The translations under genes were made by a program, and so were the position numbers. Of a stretch of 64,000 nucleotides of DNA, positions 1 to 11,656 are shown in pieces. The notes under the pieces were generated by a model. It was not told the DNA's origin and searched no databases. It was given only the letters and a program-made list of their open reading frames with translations. Source of the stretch: Metellina segmentata (Eukaryota; Arthropoda; Arachnida; Araneae; Tetragnathidae); assembly GCA_947359465.1 (NCBI GenBank), contig OX375876.1, forward strand, positions 71,430,998 through 71,494,997. The letters run 5' to 3'. Numbering within the stretch: position 1 is the first letter of the stretch; each line of letters opens with the position of its first letter.

Positions 1-561
1 TACAGTTCTTATTTCTATTTCTTCGTTCTAGAAAATGCTATACCAAGTCCATAAAAACCTCGTCTTTAAAAAGTTATATTCTGTGTAATAATATATAAAT
101 CATAAAAAATAATAAGTAATAATACTAATTTAAAAATTAAGAATTTAAGTTTTAATTTAATTATCCTGCGGCCCCTATATATAAAATAAACTTTTACTTG
201 ATAAACCATGAATGCCTCGAACATGTATACGTTGCCGGCTTCTAAGTGAAACACAGTAGTTCAATATTTTCAACTTAACTAGACTAAATTGCTATGGCGA
301 TCTTGAGACTGAAGTCCACAAAGTTATTTATGCATTTCATGAAAGTAAGATTTATTGACAAACACACTTAGTGAGTGATGCAGTGGGTATAATTTTTTCT
401 CCTTTAACAAATGTTTTTACAGTGTGTTTAACTAGTAAGCCGACAAAATTATTCAATTGATACAGCGTTTAAAAGCTCAAAAACAGGAACATTTGAATTC
501 TAATGTGTAGAGTTAGTGACATTATTTTCAAAAATACAATTAATGAAATTCAAATTGAAAT
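1..561. other. AT-rich flank, no gene seen
   Basis: Low-complexity AT-rich DNA left of the mariner element. The open frame at 66-254 (-) is short, very hydrophobic and resembles chance translation of AT-rich DNA. I see no RNA gene or repeat here. Confidence 0.6.
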
Positions 562-563
562 TA

Positions 564-594
564 CGAGGGTAGTCCTAGAAATACCCGACCTAAC
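564..594 (+). repeat. mariner left terminal inverted repeat
   Basis: Starts CGAGGGTAGTCCTAGAAATA and pairs with the reverse complement of the right end with only a few mismatches over about 30 bp. A TA precedes it at 562-563. Confidence 0.9.
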
Positions 595-629
595 AAAGAA
601 AACACAAAATATTTGGGCAGAAAATATCT

Positions 630-1678
630 TCATTTCTCTACATAGTCTCCTTTTAGCTCTCTCCATTTCCCCCAGCGATGTTCGATAGCTTCGATACCCT
701 GTTTATAGTGAGAATCGTCGAGCTCCACAAAATGGCCATCAACTGCAAACTCCACCTCTTCATTGTTGGCTAATATTTTACCACCAAGCTTTTTTTCAAA
801 TTTGGAAACAGAGAATAATCTGAGGAGACTAAATCTAACGAATAGGGTGCGTGAGGAAGCAATTCGAACTTTAATTCATTAATTTGGGCCATCTCGATAA
901 CGGATATGTGAACTGGTGCATTGTCTTGATGAAACAAAACTTTCATTTTCGCTAAATGTGGATGCTTTTTCTTGATTTTAACACCTAAACACTGCTATGA
1001 GTTCGTACAATACTCACCGTTTAATGTGTTTCCTTTCTGAAGATAATCAATGAAAATTATCCCCCACGCATCCCAAAAAACTGACGCCATGACCTTACCT
1101 GCAGATGGAACTGCCTTTGCCTTCTTTGGAGCAGATTCTCCCCATCCAATCCATTGTTTTAACTGTTCCTTCGTCTCTGGTGTGAAGTAATGGACCCATG
1201 TTTCTTCCATGGTTATGAATCGACACAAAAACTCGGCTTTATTGCTGTGAAACTTCGCCAAACATTCGATTGAAACATCCTCACGACATTGTTTTTGTTC
1301 CACTGCGAGTAATCGCGGCAACCATCTTGCTCACTACTGTCTGCTGTCCACATTTTCAGTCAATATTCGATGTACAGTACTTTTTGAAATGCCTACCATA
1401 CCTGCTAGCTCGCGTACTTTCAGTCGACGGTCATCTAATACCATTTTGTGGATTTTCTGCACCCTTTCTGGCATGGTCACCTTCTTTGGTTGACCACTGC
1501 GATATTCGTCTCGGCAGCTGGTACGACCTCGTTTAAACTGTGACACCCAATATTTTACTGTTGTAAACAAAGGAGCAGTCTTCCCCAGAGCAGAATCTAG
1601 CTCCGCTTTGATATTGGTTTCACTGAGACCTTTCAAATTAAAGTATTCTATCACATAACGGTGACTAATTTTTTCCAT
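630..1678 (-). pseudogene. mariner transposase, three stops plus a frameshift
   Basis: This is a DDD transposase of the Tc1/mariner superfamily, which cuts and pastes its own element in the nucleus. Translation from the ATG at 1676-1678 gives about 349 codons, the family length. In order it shows the paired helix-turn-helix region (YWVSQFKRGR, then GISKSTVHRIL), the catalytic core (ETWVHYFTPETK, FWDAWGIIFIDYL), HQDNAPVH, and SSDYSLF. The spacing from the second to the third aspartate is exactly 34 residues, the D34D signature. Damage: adjacent TAG and TGA codons at 1331-1336, a stop at 995-997, and a one-base frameshift at an A run near 790, after which the normal C-terminus (LANNEEV, then HRWGKWRELKGDY) resumes. 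The first catalytic aspartate reads as glutamate (MEETW in place of the usual DETW). It is non-functional. Confidence 0.93.
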
Positions 1679-1819
1679 GTTTGCAAATGCACTTTCACTA
1701 TTGATGACCGCCAAACATATACTAAGCAACTTAGCATCACCTAACTTCAAACTTAAGCTCTAAAAGGTTTGCACTTTCTGCCATAGTCATTCTTTGCAAA
1801 CTACAATCGCCATCTATAC

Positions 1820-1850
1820 ATCAGGTCGGGTACTTCTGGGATTACCCTCG
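1820..1850 (-). repeat. mariner right terminal inverted repeat
   Basis: Its reverse complement starts CGAGGGTAATCCCAGAAGTA, matching the left end apart from scattered transitions. A TA follows it at 1851-1852. Confidence 0.9.
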
Positions 1851-1895
1851 TATTAAAAAAATTATTAATGACATCCACCCAAATGTTGACAGAGA

Positions 1896-1999
1896 CCTTG
1901 CCAGTAAATATATGACCACATAGCGTGTAGATTGGCGTCTGCACAAACATGAGCATTGGGCACATTAAACACCCTTGCCAGAGAGGCTTCATGTGTGAA
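1896..1999 (-). repeat. Left arm of 104-bp inverted repeat
   Basis: The reverse complement matches 2556-2659 with two mismatches seen. The arms face each other across a 556-bp spacer, as in a foldback element. Both arms are open in two frames, one reading [16 protein letters not shown] do not recognise this peptide and cannot say whether it is coding in origin. Confidence 0.85.
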
Positions 2000-2555
2000 G
2001 AGCACGTATGCTGGGAAATCCGAATACTGCGTTCTGCTGTTAAAGATCAATGGGCGATTTCTGCAATCAGATGATAATCGTCAGATTTTAATGTAAAAAC
2101 TTTGTAAGAGAAGAATTTGTAGAAGTGATATAATTGCTTTTCGTGAAAATTTATACTTATCCACTGGATTGGCCTCACTTGGGCTACGTGCAATAGCTAG
2201 AGTTCCGGTGCCCAGATTTCTATCAAACCCTTGTAGAACATAATTTTTTCTTTCAGGAGTTTTCTAACTTCTCGATAAACATGCATCATGCCTATTGACA
2301 TTAAATGTTCCGATTACGCATAGCTGAAAGCCCAAACACTTAAATTTCGGATAAATCTGCATTCGCCTATAGGGGTATGCAGATGCATGTAAGCCATCTT
2401 GAATAAGGATGATGGTCCATCACGTGTAAAAGACGCGTTGCGAATAGGGAAGAATTATAAAAAAATATTTGCAAAAACCACAAAGGGTCAAACTGTTTTC
2501 TCAAAAAAATATTTACTTGGGGCACTCAACCTCTCCTAAAAATTTGGTAAAGGAA

Positions 2556-2928
<373 letters not shown>

Positions 2929-2957
2929 GTTCCCCTAAACTTCTATATCAGTAGATA

Positions 2958-3033
2958 GGTATGTAGATGAATTTACGTTGCAGTGGAGCAACTCAGTGTA
3001 CAATTGGCAGCTATCCGGGATCAATCCCATAGT
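2958..3033 (-). mobile_element. SINE 3' end fragment
   Basis: Contains GCAGTGGAGCAACTC and CCGGGATCAATCCCAT, matching in reverse orientation the 3' end of the tRNA-derived SINE seen intact at 49.5 and 56.2 kb. The head and most of the body are missing. Diverged. Confidence 0.55.
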
Positions 3034-4770
3034 TTAATTTCAGTAATTTTATGAAATTGCTAACTATTGCAATTTGGGTCAAAACTGGCACATCCAGGCT
3101 ATTTGATTTTATAAAATCCTAGTTAATGTAGTGACACATAAATTTATTTTTCCTTGACAAGCTAAGGCTCAATAGTAATAGCTTGCATTGCTGATAATAC
3201 GTCAACCTAGTGAACTTTGACAACCAGCAACTTTTATCGAGACTTAGATTTATCTATTAATCTACATAAATTTTTAACATAACTACAATAGTGATTGCAT
3301 TTAGTATAGGTTACAAAAACATGATATAATCGTGTTTTGCGAGGGATTAAAATTTAAAACGATTTTAATAGGTAAGCAAAAAAAGAGGAAAATATTTTAT
3401 GATAACATTATTATCACATATTTATGTTTACTTTCGTGCCTGTCCATCAGTGATTTTTACTTCATAAACACTCGTTTTTTGACTAAAATACATGGTTAGG
3501 AATTTTTTCTACAGTAAATGTTTGTTTGGTGAATTAAAAAAAATTGTACTCAAACAGTTTAAAAAAAGTCACATTTAAGATATTAATATTATATGTTTCC
3601 CTTTTGGAGTATTGAAAAACATTTTGCTCCTTTCGCCTTAGGACATAATTATCTATTTTATTTTTTACCACAACTTGCTACTTAAAGCCTACACTTGGGA
3701 CATTAAGAATTTACGAAAACTCATCGCTGATAATTAAGGCTTAAAGACGAATATTCATGTGGGCTTTATTCCATGAAAAACTACCCTTAATGAGATAAGT
3801 TTCAAATGTGTAGTTCTAAAAACTATCGGTTTACTACGATCAATAACATTATGTTTTAAAAAAATACCTATTGCATGAACGTCTTGTTTGGGTAGCCTAA
3901 TTGGATTACGGTTTACCACCATCAATTTTCAGAAGCAATTTTTGATGAGTAACGAACAGTTTTTTGAAGAAAGATGCTTCTTAATATTTCAAAGCAGCTT
4001 TTACGTACAGAAACATACACTATGAGTAATATTTCAATTATATATCATAGTCTATAAGTTAAACATTTATCTATTTGATTTCTAAATTAATTAGATGAAA
4101 AAATTTTAAGTTTTCAAGTTGTTAAATTAGGATATGCATTATGAAAGTAGTTTTGGTGTAAGCAAAAATTATATCTGGTTAAATAATTATATTTATCGCT
4201 TTTTTGATGATGTTTGCCGTTCCTTTTTACGTAAGCAACATTTGGAAATTTAATTCCTCTGCAAATATACAAAGTAACTCCACAAAATCCATAAGAGGTT
4301 ACCAAAGCATTTTGTATTTAGCTTCACAAGATTTCTCAATATGTGTTTAATTATTTTACTCCAGACGGATTGTAGCAGTAAGATGATGTTTTAATTATGG
4401 TTTAAAAATAACGGATTGAATGCTAATTTGTTCAATAAAAACTAACAGAGGTCTTAAAACCAGAATTACTGTATCTCTACTCTTTGCATGGAGCACAAAA
4501 AGTTTATGAAATCACTGCACCCATCTATAGAGCAGAAATTAAATTATTCGAAATATAATGTTATCAGAAATTATTTCGTTTTTTATTTAATTTCGTTTAT
4601 AATGACTAATAGTTTAATCGTTGTTAAAATATTTGCTTGAAGATAAATTTCTCGATCAACAATTTTAGTTCTTGAAAAATGCGTGTAGTTTTTGAAACGG
4701 AATTAGTTTAACTTTTATATTTGGTATAATATGCTAAAAATGACCCAGAAGAGTGTCTCAAGAGATTTCT
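3034..4770. other. AT-rich stretch, no gene seen
   Basis: Long homopolymers and short frames only. The 63-aa frame at 4114-4305 (-) has no recognisable domain. Confidence 0.6.
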
Positions 4771-4914
4771 TTCAAGTATGAACAAAATAGAACAGTATAA
4801 TGATCATTATGTATGCACATTTCTTACTTCCAAGGAAATTAGAAATCTTAGTCAAAAATATAACACAATGCTTCGTGTATATTTTTTGACAGTCTTAGTT
4901 CTTAGTTTCAATGA

Positions 4915-5247
4915 AATACATGGAAAAAAGTTGACGCTTCACTCAAGTTACAAGAAGAGCTTTTTGAAAGTCCTGTTCGCACCTTCCACGTCTGGACATC
5001 AGATCACTCTCTCACCCACAGAAATGTAATTCAGATGATCAACCACGATGCGCCAAACAAGTCATCAACACATGCATTTTGGGCTCACCTTGAGAAAACT
5101 ACAGACGAGCCACCCCAAGATCCCGAACTCATGAACTCCCGTCGGAACGTCGGGAGAACATCAAAAACTTCCCTTCACGTTCCAGATCTAACAAGCCCCC
5201 TTTCGCATCGTTTAAACTTTTACCAAACTTTTTATTCCAAAGACTGA
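4915..5247 (+). CDS. Unassigned open frame, probably not a gene
   Basis: An open frame of about 110 codons in a locally less AT-rich patch, ending just inside the satellite array. It includes SPVRTFHVWTSDHSL and KTTDEPPQDPELMNSRR. There is no methionine near its upstream limit; the first downstream ATG is at 5035, leaving 70 aa. An overlapping frame (4778-5029) contains MLRVYFLTVLVLSF, which could pass for a signal peptide. I recognise no family. It could be an exon, an old transposon fragment or chance. Confidence 0.15.
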   Translation, partial: NTWKKVDASLKLQEELFESPVRTFHVWTSDHSLTHRNVIQMINHDAPNKSSTHAFWAHLEKTTDEPPQDPELMNSRRNVGRTSKTSLHVPDLTSPLSHRLNFYQTFYSKD

Positions 5248-6325
5248 TTCGAGAGATTGAAAGACTTTAGAGATGGTCAGACGGTATCCTCCAGACACTG
5301 ATTTTGGAACCAGGCTCCTGGCTCCTAGGAGGTTCGATGTCAATTGCTGTAACCACGATACTAACTCTTTGTTCCAAGTCTGATTTGAGAGAGGGAACGA
5401 GTTTAGAGAGGATCAGACGGTATCCTCCACAGTCTGATTTATGGAGCCAGGCTCCTGGCTCCTATGAGGTTCGATGTCGATTGCTGTAACCACGACACGA
5501 ACTTTTAGTTCCAAAGACTAATTCGAGAGAGGGAACTTGAGTTTAGAGAGGATCAGACGGTATCCTCCAGACTCTGATTTTGGAGCCAGGTTCCTGGCTC
5601 CTAGGAGGTTCGATGTCAATTGCTGTAACCACGATACTAACTCTTTGTTCCAAGTCTGATTTGAGAGAGGGAACTTGAGTTTAGAGAGGATCAGACGGTA
5701 TCCTCCACAGTCTGATTTCTGGAGCCAGGCTCCTGGCTCCTATGAGGTTCGATGTCGATTGCTGTAACCACGACAAGAACTTTTAGTTCCAAATACTAAT
5801 TCGAGAGAGGGAACTTGAGTTTAGAGAGGATCAGACGGTATCCTCCAGACTCTGATTTTGGAGCCAGGTTCCTGGCTCCTAGGAGGTTCGATGTCAATTG
5901 CTGTAAACAAGACACTAACTCTTTGTTCCAAAGTCTGATTCGAGAGAGGGAATTTGACTTTAGAGAGGATCAGACGGTATCCTCCGGACCCTGATTTTGG
6001 AGCCAGGCTCCTAGGAGGTTCGATGTCAATTGCTGTAACCACGACATTAACTCTTTGTTCCAAAGTCTGATTCGAGAGAGGGAACTTGACTTTTGAGAGG
6101 ATCAGACGGTAACCTCCAGACTGACTTTGGAGCGAGGCTCCTGGCTCTTATGAGGTTCGATCAATTGCTGTAACCGCGACACGAACTTTTTGTTCCAAAG
6201 ACTAATTCGAAATAGGGAACTTGAATTTAGAGAGGATCAGATGGTATCCTCCATACTCTGATTTTAGAAATCACTCTCCTGGCTCATATGCGGTTAGATA
6301 CGAATTGCTGTAACCACGACTTTGA
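5229..6325. repeat. 139-bp satellite array, alternating A/B units
   Basis: The landmark GGTTCGATGT recurs at 5331, 5468, 5607, 5746, 5885 and 6017, with degenerate forms at 6154 and 6292, giving steps of 137, 139, 139, 139, 132, 137 and 138 bp. Two subtypes alternate at first. Type A has CTAGGAGG, CAATTGC and CTCTTTGTTCC. Type B has CTATGAGG, CGATTGC and CTTTTAGTTCC. The order is A-B-A-B-A, making a dimeric higher-order unit of about 277 bp. Most units carry a hairpin, stem GGAGCCAGG/CCTGGCTCC with a 2-base loop. The right edge decays gradually. The small frames inside it are repeat artefacts. Confidence 0.95.
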
Positions 6326-9300
6326 ATGAATGTAAAAACTTAGATGGGAATAAATTTCAAATTACTTTAACTAAATAATGTCTCAATTTAATCGGTTTTA
6401 CGCTTAGTTGTTAGATGACGTTAGAGTCTACTTGAATTATATCCCATCCATTTTGAAAAAAAAAAAAGATGGTGTGTTTAGTAGTCTAAACCAACTTTTG
6501 CGTTTCTGAAGAAGCTCGAGATCTTCCGTATATATTTCACTTGAAAGGAATTCCTATTTTGCTTCCCTTGAAAAAGTAAGGCTAGTTTTATTTTCATTTG
6601 TATTAATTCCGTTTTGATATTTTTCACTATCATGATTGTAATAAATACCTTTTGTTGCCTGTTATTACTCCTAGGGGCTCTAAGCAATGACGAATAAGCG
6701 GTTACTTACTTTTATTATTCCTTTGTTTTGTTCATTTTTAAAATATTTTCTTTCATATTATTACAAACAAGTTAGATTTAATTTAATTTCATTTTTTAAT
6801 CCTGATAGCATTAAATTATTTAGCATAAATATAAAAAACATTAACATATTTCTTTAATTAATCAAACAGAGAAATGTAATTATGCATTTAAACGACACAA
6901 AATAGTGTATTAACATAACGGAGAAGTAAAATAAATTGGCAAAAAAAGGGGGGGGGGGAGTGATGGTCTTTATAAACAAAAAAAAAGTAACATTTTGTTG
7001 ACTTTCTATATTAGCTTATTTATTTCAAGAACATTTCCCAGACAAATAGCTATCTAACGGTATAAAAGTTGCTAGTATTTATTTCAGGCACTCAGAACTG
7101 TATATAGGAATCAATTTTTTTCCTATTAAATATAATATATTACACTTTACTTAATAATAACCATATTAATCTCATTTAGTTTGGGAACTGTATTTTTTAT
7201 ATATTCAACTCCCCTTATTGATGTTTATTAGTCAAAATCTAAAATAATAACTTAATGATGTTTACATTCAATAACACTCATACACTGCGAATAGGGAGGA
7301 TGAAATTAAAATTCCCTAATGAAGGCAGCTAGAAATCTCTCTTATTTTTATATCCATACTTTGTAAATACATACACCTGAAAATAAGGTTGATATCTCAA
7401 AGGATTTTATTTTTATAAGAATGTGCGTTACGCTCTTCCTATAAAAAGCGAAATTAATTAAACATTTCTGTGAATATCAAACATAATTTATCACGCACGA
7501 CAGAAATATAATAAAGTGGATATTTAGCAGCATTCATTTGAATACTTGAACATTACTCATTACTCCCAAGTATCCGCTCTGCTAATTAGATATTTCGATC
7601 ATAAAATAAGCATAATTATCTACCATCTCTTTAGTACAATCTGTTAAATATTTTAGGAGATAATATCCTTACGCTTTTTTTTTTTGAAAATGGATTGAAG
7701 GAATCGTTAATTGACGATAATAATTAGCACGAACAATAACAATGCCAGTATTTTATGAACCATGCTTGAGATTATTTAATGAAATGCAATAAAAGCGGAT
7801 GTATAAGGGGAAAAAACAGTGTTAAGCTTCAATAGAAAACTCTATTAAGACCCTTACTAATGAATATTAAAATTACAATTTTTGGCACATGGTTTTAACA
7901 AAATCATTTTTATGGTTTTTCAATTAATTTGATGGTTTAGTATCATTTAAAATATTTAGGTTAATTTTTGAATTAGTCTAATATTCAACTGGAATGAAGT
8001 AGTGATTATGATGGAAAAGATAATGGGTTTTTCTCAAATATGTAAAAAGAACAAATTATACCACATAAGGTGTTTTTATATCTCAATGAAGTCTTCTCTA
8101 CGAAAGGCTTTAAACATGCAATTTCCATAAATTGCTTTACAGTAATATGCAAAATTCAAGGAATCGAGCACAACGAGGTGAAATAACAGCTTAAAGATAA
8201 TCAAGAGGATAAGCTTTTTTTAAGTATTTTAAAACTGCTGCTGGGTATGTCATAATGTAATAAACCTATAGTTAAAGTTAACTGCTGTACTAAGAAACCT
8301 ATAGTTTCTTGTTTGCAGATCTGTTTCCTCATCTCTCGCATACATTTATCACAAGGATAATCATCGCATGTAAGCACACACTCACAAATGGATATTTTTT
8401 TTAAGTTACCAAATGGTTATTTTCATGCAGAATAGTGATATATCTACAATGTATGAAAAAGATTGGAGTGTTTGATTGTACATTAAATATTTGTGACCCG
8501 TTTCAAGTTTTCTATCCGTTTTGGACCCTTCTAATGCCAAATCTGCCTCTTGCGCCTTTACAAGGTTTAATATATTTTCAGAAAACACACACACACACAC
8601 ACACAACTGCATACTGTGAGTACTTATCTTCATTTAGTGACTGAACTTGGTTGCGTAAGTCTGTCTGTCCGTCTTTCTGTTCTATGTTCGATTTTGTGTT
8701 TGTGTGTTTGAATAGGCATCACATGAATTTAATTTCAGATATTGGATGGCAATGTATTTTATTTTATACATTATCTATTAGTTTAGTGAAGTCAATATAA
8801 AACATTCCTTTATTGTTATATTTAGATCAGTTTCATGCTAAAACATCTGAGTAAGTATACTTAAATCAACCATAACTTAGTAGTTTTGCAAAAACTGGAA
8901 TATATATTGATTATTACGATCACTTCGATTGCTTTACTAGTACTGCAAAATAAGCAATTATTTTAAAAGTATTTTTTTTAGTAAAATTTCAGCTATGATG
9001 TTTCATTTTTTTTATTTGCGCAATGCATACAATTGAATGAAACGGAAACTCGTGTTGGTTGATCACGGACATTAATCTATTATGTTTCTTTTGCTCTGAA
9101 TTAATTTCGCATTTCTAAATTTTTTGATCTTCTTATTGTAAGTTGTTGCAACTGCGAGATCGAGTGATAAAAAGAAATAACAAATTAATATCTTTGGAAC
9201 AACTTTTTCCCGACATCTTTAATTTTGTTTTATTTCACTGTTCTTATTTGTTTTCAGTTTTAAATATTTCTTATTTTAATAAATTGCGTTTCTTTTTCAT

Positions 9301-9880
9301 CACACGCAACACCACAGTAAAGTATTTGACTTGAAGTGGCAGATAAGTCAGAATACAGCAAATTTTAAGTGTGATAATGCCTTTATTGAATAAATATTTC
9401 CGTTATTGAAAGAATAATGCCGTTATTAAAATAATAATCTCATTATTGAAAGAATAGTAATATTTAAAAATCCGAACTAGAACTTTTCAAACATTAAAAA
9501 ATGCTTTATAATGACAGTAGAAGATTGCGAAATTCTACAATGTCGCATGCCGGATGCAAGAGTGCCACAAGTAAAAAAATATTGTTTTGTTGACTACGAG
9601 TGCGAGAGCACTCGCCATAAATCGTAGTGTTTATTAATTGAGGAGTTAAACATGAAAAAAAAAACTTAAGAAAGGGAATTCCGAATCATCCTCAAAATTG
9701 TCTTTTGTAGTAGAAACCTTATCGTCAACTTTCGTCATTTTGTAGCTTTGTCTTACAGCAAGGGTGCGATGAAAGTGATACATATTACATGAATGGGTAT
9801 GCATTAGTAGGATTTGTGTCCAAAGTAAGTTGTAGAAATTATAAAGACAAGGCGAAAGGTGTTAAAATATACTTTTATTC
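6326..9880. other. AT-rich stretch with simple repeats only
   Basis: No gene or transposon is recognised. Simple sequence includes a G run near 6949-6959, a (CA)n tract at about 8585-8605 and a degenerate GTCT/GTGTTT patch at 8660-8710. The overlapping frames at 8406-8644 on both strands are artefacts around the CA tract. Confidence 0.6.
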
Positions 9881-9882
9881 TA

Positions 9883-10262
9883 TTAAAAACGTAAGTCATT
9901 ATATATTTTGATCATCTCTTCAATATAGAGTATACTAATTCCAACCGAGTAAGGTAGTGTACTCTTTGTGGCCAGCAAAACAGCTGCAACTCGCCTGATC
10001 ATAGATGCCACAAGTTCTTGGTACATGACTGGAGACATGTTGTAAAAAATGTCCAAGCAGCGATCCCGCAAAATCGAGATATTCGGACATAGTAGTGTTT
10101 CAGCTCTGAGCTGCCGTTCCATGACACCCCAAATGTGCTCTATCGTATTAAGATCTGGCGAGTTAGGTAGCCAGGACATTGGAAGTGCAATTCATCAGTA
10201 TGCTCCTAGAACCACTCCAACATAATCCGATTCTTGTGATATGGGCGTTGTCCTGTTGGATG
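9883..10262 (-). pseudogene. Tc1-like transposase C-terminal fragment
   Basis: The minus strand reads IQQDNAHITRI at about 10225-10262, the second catalytic-aspartate motif of Tc1-like DDE transposases. After a one-base frameshift it reads WLPNSPDLNTIEHIWG, the third catalytic motif, then MERQLR and a tail ending near RVAAVLL. The helix-turn-helix and first catalytic motif are absent. I found no inverted ends, so this is a truncated relic. It differs from the Tc1 relic at 21.7 kb in sequence and orientation. Confidence 0.85.
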
Positions 10263-10353
10263 ATTCCATTTGCAATTGGGAAGACAGACGCCATGTATGT
10301 GTGCAACTAACCCACTTTCTCACCATCATTGAACTTTCATAAATCTCAGTAAT

Positions 10354-10701
10354 TTGGCGACGATCAGCAGGCTACACGTACCTTACATTCAAGAAACGAA
10401 TTACAGACCGAATTTTAAAGTCGGCGGATCCTCAATTTTCTTAAACATTTCTAGTGATGAAAACAAACTGAAAACACAACAGAGATGGACGGTAATAACA
10501 CGAATGGAAAGACTATTACGCATGCGCGGAGTTTCGCCAATACATCTGCGGCGGCGGAAGAACGAAATAGAACTTACTTTTCGAATGCACCAAGTACATA
10601 CATTTTATGCTAAAACTGTAATTTTGGGGCTAAAAATGGGTAGCTTTGTAAGCAGATGTAAAGTAAGCAGTCTTTTATCAATTCTTAAATACCTTCTCTA
10701 A
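10354..10701 (+). CDS. Unassigned 115-codon open frame
   Basis: The frame starts MATISRLHVPYI and contains the basic patch MERLLRMRGVSPIHLRRRK. It lies just upstream, in opposite orientation, of the Tc1 relic. I see no known domain, signal peptide or membrane segment. Part of it may be the antisense of lost transposon sequence or chance. Confidence 0.12.
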   Translation: MATISRLHVPYIQETNYRPNFKVGGSSIFLNISSDENKLKTQQRWTVITRMERLLRMRGVSPIHLRRRKNEIELTFRMHQVHTFYAKTVILGLKMGSFVSRCKVSSLLSILKYLL

Positions 10702-10880
10702 GCCGACATAACTTTTGTAAAGATGCTATGTCCGGTATGGTATGGATAGAGCAGTAAATGGCATACTGAATGTGTTTTTATTCCAAATGACATTAGAAAA
10801 ATAGAACACGAGCGTTGCAAATGTAAAAATTCTCTTTCACGTTTGAACTCTAAGAATTTTGGATTTGAAAACTTTTGAAA

Positions 10881-10904
10881 TTTTTTTTTTTTTTTTTTTT
10901 TTTT
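10881..10904. repeat. Poly(T) tract
   Basis: A run of 24 T. It could be the poly(A) tail of a reverse-oriented retrosequence, but no retroelement body is recognised to its left. Confidence 0.7.
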
Positions 10905-11039
10905 CTGTCAACTTCAAATAAAAACTTAGTTTTCAGTTTAAAATATAAGGAATTAAAAATATAAAAGTTTTTTTTAAATAAATAGGTTAATGGATGCGAG
11001 TTTGAATCCATCCAAAGACCTTCGTATACAAAGGGAGTT

Positions 11040-11338
11040 TGTTCACGTTAAATCCTTCGTGGCCTCAAATGTCCTCAAGTTGGCGTGGTGTGAATGTTTT
11101 TGAAAATGGGATGCCAGCTGACGTGGGACCTCGTCATCTTACAGTGGTTCAAAATTAACTGGTATTTAACTCGGATTTTTCCCATTAGGTTTGAACCCAG
11201 ACCTTCAATAATATCCCGCTGGGTTGCTCTAGTCCGGCGTAATAAAAATATCAACCTCATACCATTATTCATGATTTTATATGATCTTATCTAATTTGGT
11301 TTACTATTTTACCATTCGAGATCCGAAACAAAGCCATT
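11040..11338 (+). mobile_element. SINE body, tandem copy 1
   Basis: Starts at GTTCACGTTAAATCC and includes TCAAATGTCCTCAAGTTG, TTCAAAATTAACTG and GATTTTTCCCATTAGG. These match the body of the tRNA-derived SINE family at 49.5 and 56.2 kb, in plus orientation. The tRNA-like head is missing. The tail after CCGGCGTAATAAA is extra flanking sequence that was duplicated with it. Confidence 0.75.
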
Positions 11339-11637
11339 TGTTCACGTTAAATCCTTCGTGGCCTCAAATGTCCTCAAGTTGGCGTGGTGTGAATGTTTTT
11401 GAAAATGGGATGCCAGCTGACGTGGGACCTCGTCATCTTACAGTGGTTCAAAATTAACTGGTATTTAACTCGGATTTTTCCCATTAGGTTTGAACCCAGA
11501 CCTTCAATAATATCCCGCTGGGTTGCTCTAGTCCGGCGTAATAAAAATATCAACCTCATACCATTATTCATGATTTTATATGATCTTATCTAATTTGGTT
11601 TACTATTTTACCATTCGAGATCCGAAACAAAGCCATT
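11339..11637 (+). mobile_element. SINE body, tandem copy 2
   Basis: Appears identical to 11040-11338, offset by exactly 299 bp. The repeated open frames on both strands are identical too. The junction motif AGCCATTTGTTCAC is where one copy runs into the next. This is either a very recent tandem duplication or an assembly artefact. Confidence 0.85.
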
Positions 11638-11656
11638 GTTTTCATGTTAATTTGTT

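Larger units (their letters stand above)
564..1850 (-). mobile_element. Complete mariner transposon, inactivated
   Basis: A 1,287-bp element, the usual size for mariner. Its ends are imperfect inverted repeats starting CGAGGGTA, and each end is flanked by TA (562-563 and 1851-1852), the mariner target duplication. It carries one transposase in minus orientation that spans most of the element. Both ends and both target sites are intact, so this is a whole insertion that decayed in place. The transposase is broken by stop codons and a frameshift, so any later movement would need an enzyme supplied in trans. The right end lies 45 bp from one arm of a separate inverted repeat. Confidence 0.93.

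Noticed and set aside
1270..1536. 88-aa plus-strand frame
   Set aside because: It is the antisense shadow of the mariner transposase.
5821..6063. 80-aa repeated frame in the satellite
   Set aside because: It is a translation of the 139-bp repeat, and the unit length is not a multiple of three.
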